A stretch of DNA of 46,261 nucleotides from a virus, in the IMG/VR virus record IMGVR_UViG_3300009413_000013, positions 1 through 46,261 of that record, one strand, 5' to 3'. Positions 45,364 through 46,261 of this stretch are shown in pieces (position 1 is the first letter of the stretch; every line of letters begins with the position of its first letter). Below the pieces are notes generated by a model. That model saw only the letters and a list, made by a program, of their open reading frames with translations, was not told where the DNA came from and did no database searches. The translations under genes and the position numbers were made by a program.

Positions 45364-46261
45364 CGCATACCATCCTGTCTCAGATTCGCCCTAAACTGTC
45401 CTAATGACCAATTGTCGCCTATAGCGTCACTGGCGAACCTCACCGCCATCTGACGGCCTTTGGCCCTTACACTTACTTTACCTGAAGTTGAAGAGATGGA
45501 AAATGGCCCCTTCGAGGTCGTAGTAGATGCGTTAGGATACTTCTTCGTCTTCAGGGTTAAGTCCAATGTCCCTGTGATGGTAGCATCAGGGACGATTTTA
45601 TCCACAAGCATCAAGAACTCGCCACTTTGAGTCATCTCAATAGGGGCGCTCTCTATATAAGCATCGAGCGCAGAGCCATCGTCATCAACCCCTGATTCAT
45701 GGTTATACAGCAACCCCGCTGGCGAGAAGGCAAAAGGCACTCGCCTGAACCCAAAGGCATCGAACCAAGTGGTCCTGGGGATAACCCCTGTGGACCAAGT
45801 GTTCTCGTCATAATTGAAAGTAACGTAGGAATCAGGCTCGGGATTGCCTCCTGATAAATCATCATTATCATCACTGACGTAGAACCAGGAAACCTCAGCA
45901 AATGCCTTATTGTTAGCGATAAAGATATTGTCGGTGTAGTCCTTCTCCATCCGGTCAAACACATACAGCTTTACCGGGCAAGCAATCTCATTTACGGAGC
46001 CATTATAGACGAAGAAGGAAGATCGCCCCATCCAAAACACACTAGAATCTACATTGGTAGCTGCGTTCTTGGATATGACGCCACAATTAGTCGCTACTAG
46101 GCGGAATGAGAACGTGAATGGTGGTCCAACGAAGCTCATTCCGTACACAGCCTCGTCAGTGGAGATGAATGTCTCTCCTCTGGTCGGGACCATAGTGACG
46201 ATTTTCGTGCCTACTTCAAGACGCTGATCTCCAGCCGTGTTCGTTGCTGTCGGGGTCCAAT
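45360..46261 (-). CDS. Phage stabilisation protein, gp10-like (5' end cut by window edge)
   Basis: The frame is open from the right edge (WTPTATNTAGDQRLEVGTKI) to the stop at 45360; about 300 residues are visible. Typical segments are TRGETFISTDEAVYGMSFVG, NCGVISKNAATNVDSSVFWM, MEKDYTDNIFIANNKAFAEV and the end GDNWSLGQFRANLRQDGMR. This is the pattern of the beta-propeller stabilisation proteins (P22 gp10 counterparts) that close the tail machine below the adaptor. Full-length aquatic versions exceed 500 residues, so a substantial N-terminal part is outside the window. The ATG at 46193 is internal and not the true start. Confidence 0.7.
   Translation of the reverse strand, partial: WTPTATNTAGDQRLEVGTKIVTMVPTRGETFISTDEAVYGMSFVGPPFTFSFRLVATNCGVISKNAATNVDSSVFWMGRSSFFVYNGSVNEIACPVKLYVFDRMEKDYTDNIFIANNKAFAEVSWFYVSDDNDDLSGGNPEPDSYVTFNYDENTWSTGVIPRTTWFDAFGFRRVPFAFSPAGLLYNHESGVDDDGSALDAYIESAPIEMTQSGEFLMLVDKIVPDATITGTLDLTLKTKKYPNASTTTSKGPFSISSTSGKVSVRAKGRQMAVRFASDAIGDNWSLGQFRANLRQDGMR

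Noticed and set aside
1-46261. Exact circular closure of the window
   Set aside because: Edge genes do not join in frame and no sequence overlap between the ends was seen.

Overview
The window is most of the genome of a tailed bacteriophage (Caudoviricetes), most likely a short-tailed (podovirus-type) phage. Evidence is a complete head module (small and large terminase, portal, scaffold, HK97-fold major capsid protein, decoration-like proteins), a P22-like gp4 connector, a gp11-like adaptor and a gp10-like stabilisation protein, with no tail tube, sheath or tape-measure gene. Many virion genes belong to families I associate with marine and freshwater phages, so an aquatic, probably Gram-negative host is inferred. 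No integrase, repressor, tRNA, phage RNA polymerase or recognisable endolysin was seen.

Layout. Positions 1-13518 (minus strand) carry the late head and connector genes, transcribed leftward from the small terminase subunit (13518) to the adaptor cut by the left edge. Positions 13519-14307 are the only long gene-free stretch, a divergent control region with DnaA-box-like 9-mers and a TTGACA promoter. Positions 14308-36358 (plus strand) hold the early and middle genes: a cluster of small unknown genes with unusual repeats and hairpins (14308-20573), then replication and nucleotide metabolism. Positions 36369-46261 (minus strand) carry the second half of the virion genes, ending with the stabilisation protein cut by the right edge. 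The two late arms have the same polarity and would join head-to-tail if the molecule is circular. The two edge genes do not join in frame, so a short segment (probably about 1 kb) is missing.

Replication. The phage encodes a set built on bacterial DNA polymerase III: a DnaE-type alpha subunit with a degenerate PHP domain, a separate DEDDh exonuclease, and a shortened beta-clamp-like protein. With these come an archaeo-eukaryotic-type primase, a UvrD-like helicase, a putative ssDNA-binding protein, a SNF2-like helicase and a VRR-NUC-like nuclease. No clamp loader or replicative hexameric helicase was seen, so these would come from the host. A five-copy 11-bp array of DnaA-box-like sites plus one perfect DnaA box, followed by a second 9-bp iteron family (16948-17112), is the best origin candidate. 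Other metabolic genes are thyX, an FAD oxidoreductase, an SDR dehydrogenase, a VOC-fold protein and a HAD-like phosphatase. A MraZ-like regulator gene, normally the first gene of the bacterial cell-division cluster, lies just upstream of dnaE.

Non-coding structure. Two intergenic elements in the late operon (1617-1697 and 2643-2730) share one architecture: a closing stem around two hairpins. The early region has intercistronic hairpins, a duplicated ribosome-binding leader, and short repeats shared between genes in different reading frames. Base composition is uneven: the 25.8-31 kb and 36.4-41 kb segments look clearly more AT-rich than the terminase-portal and 14.3-17 kb segments, which suggests mosaic origin.
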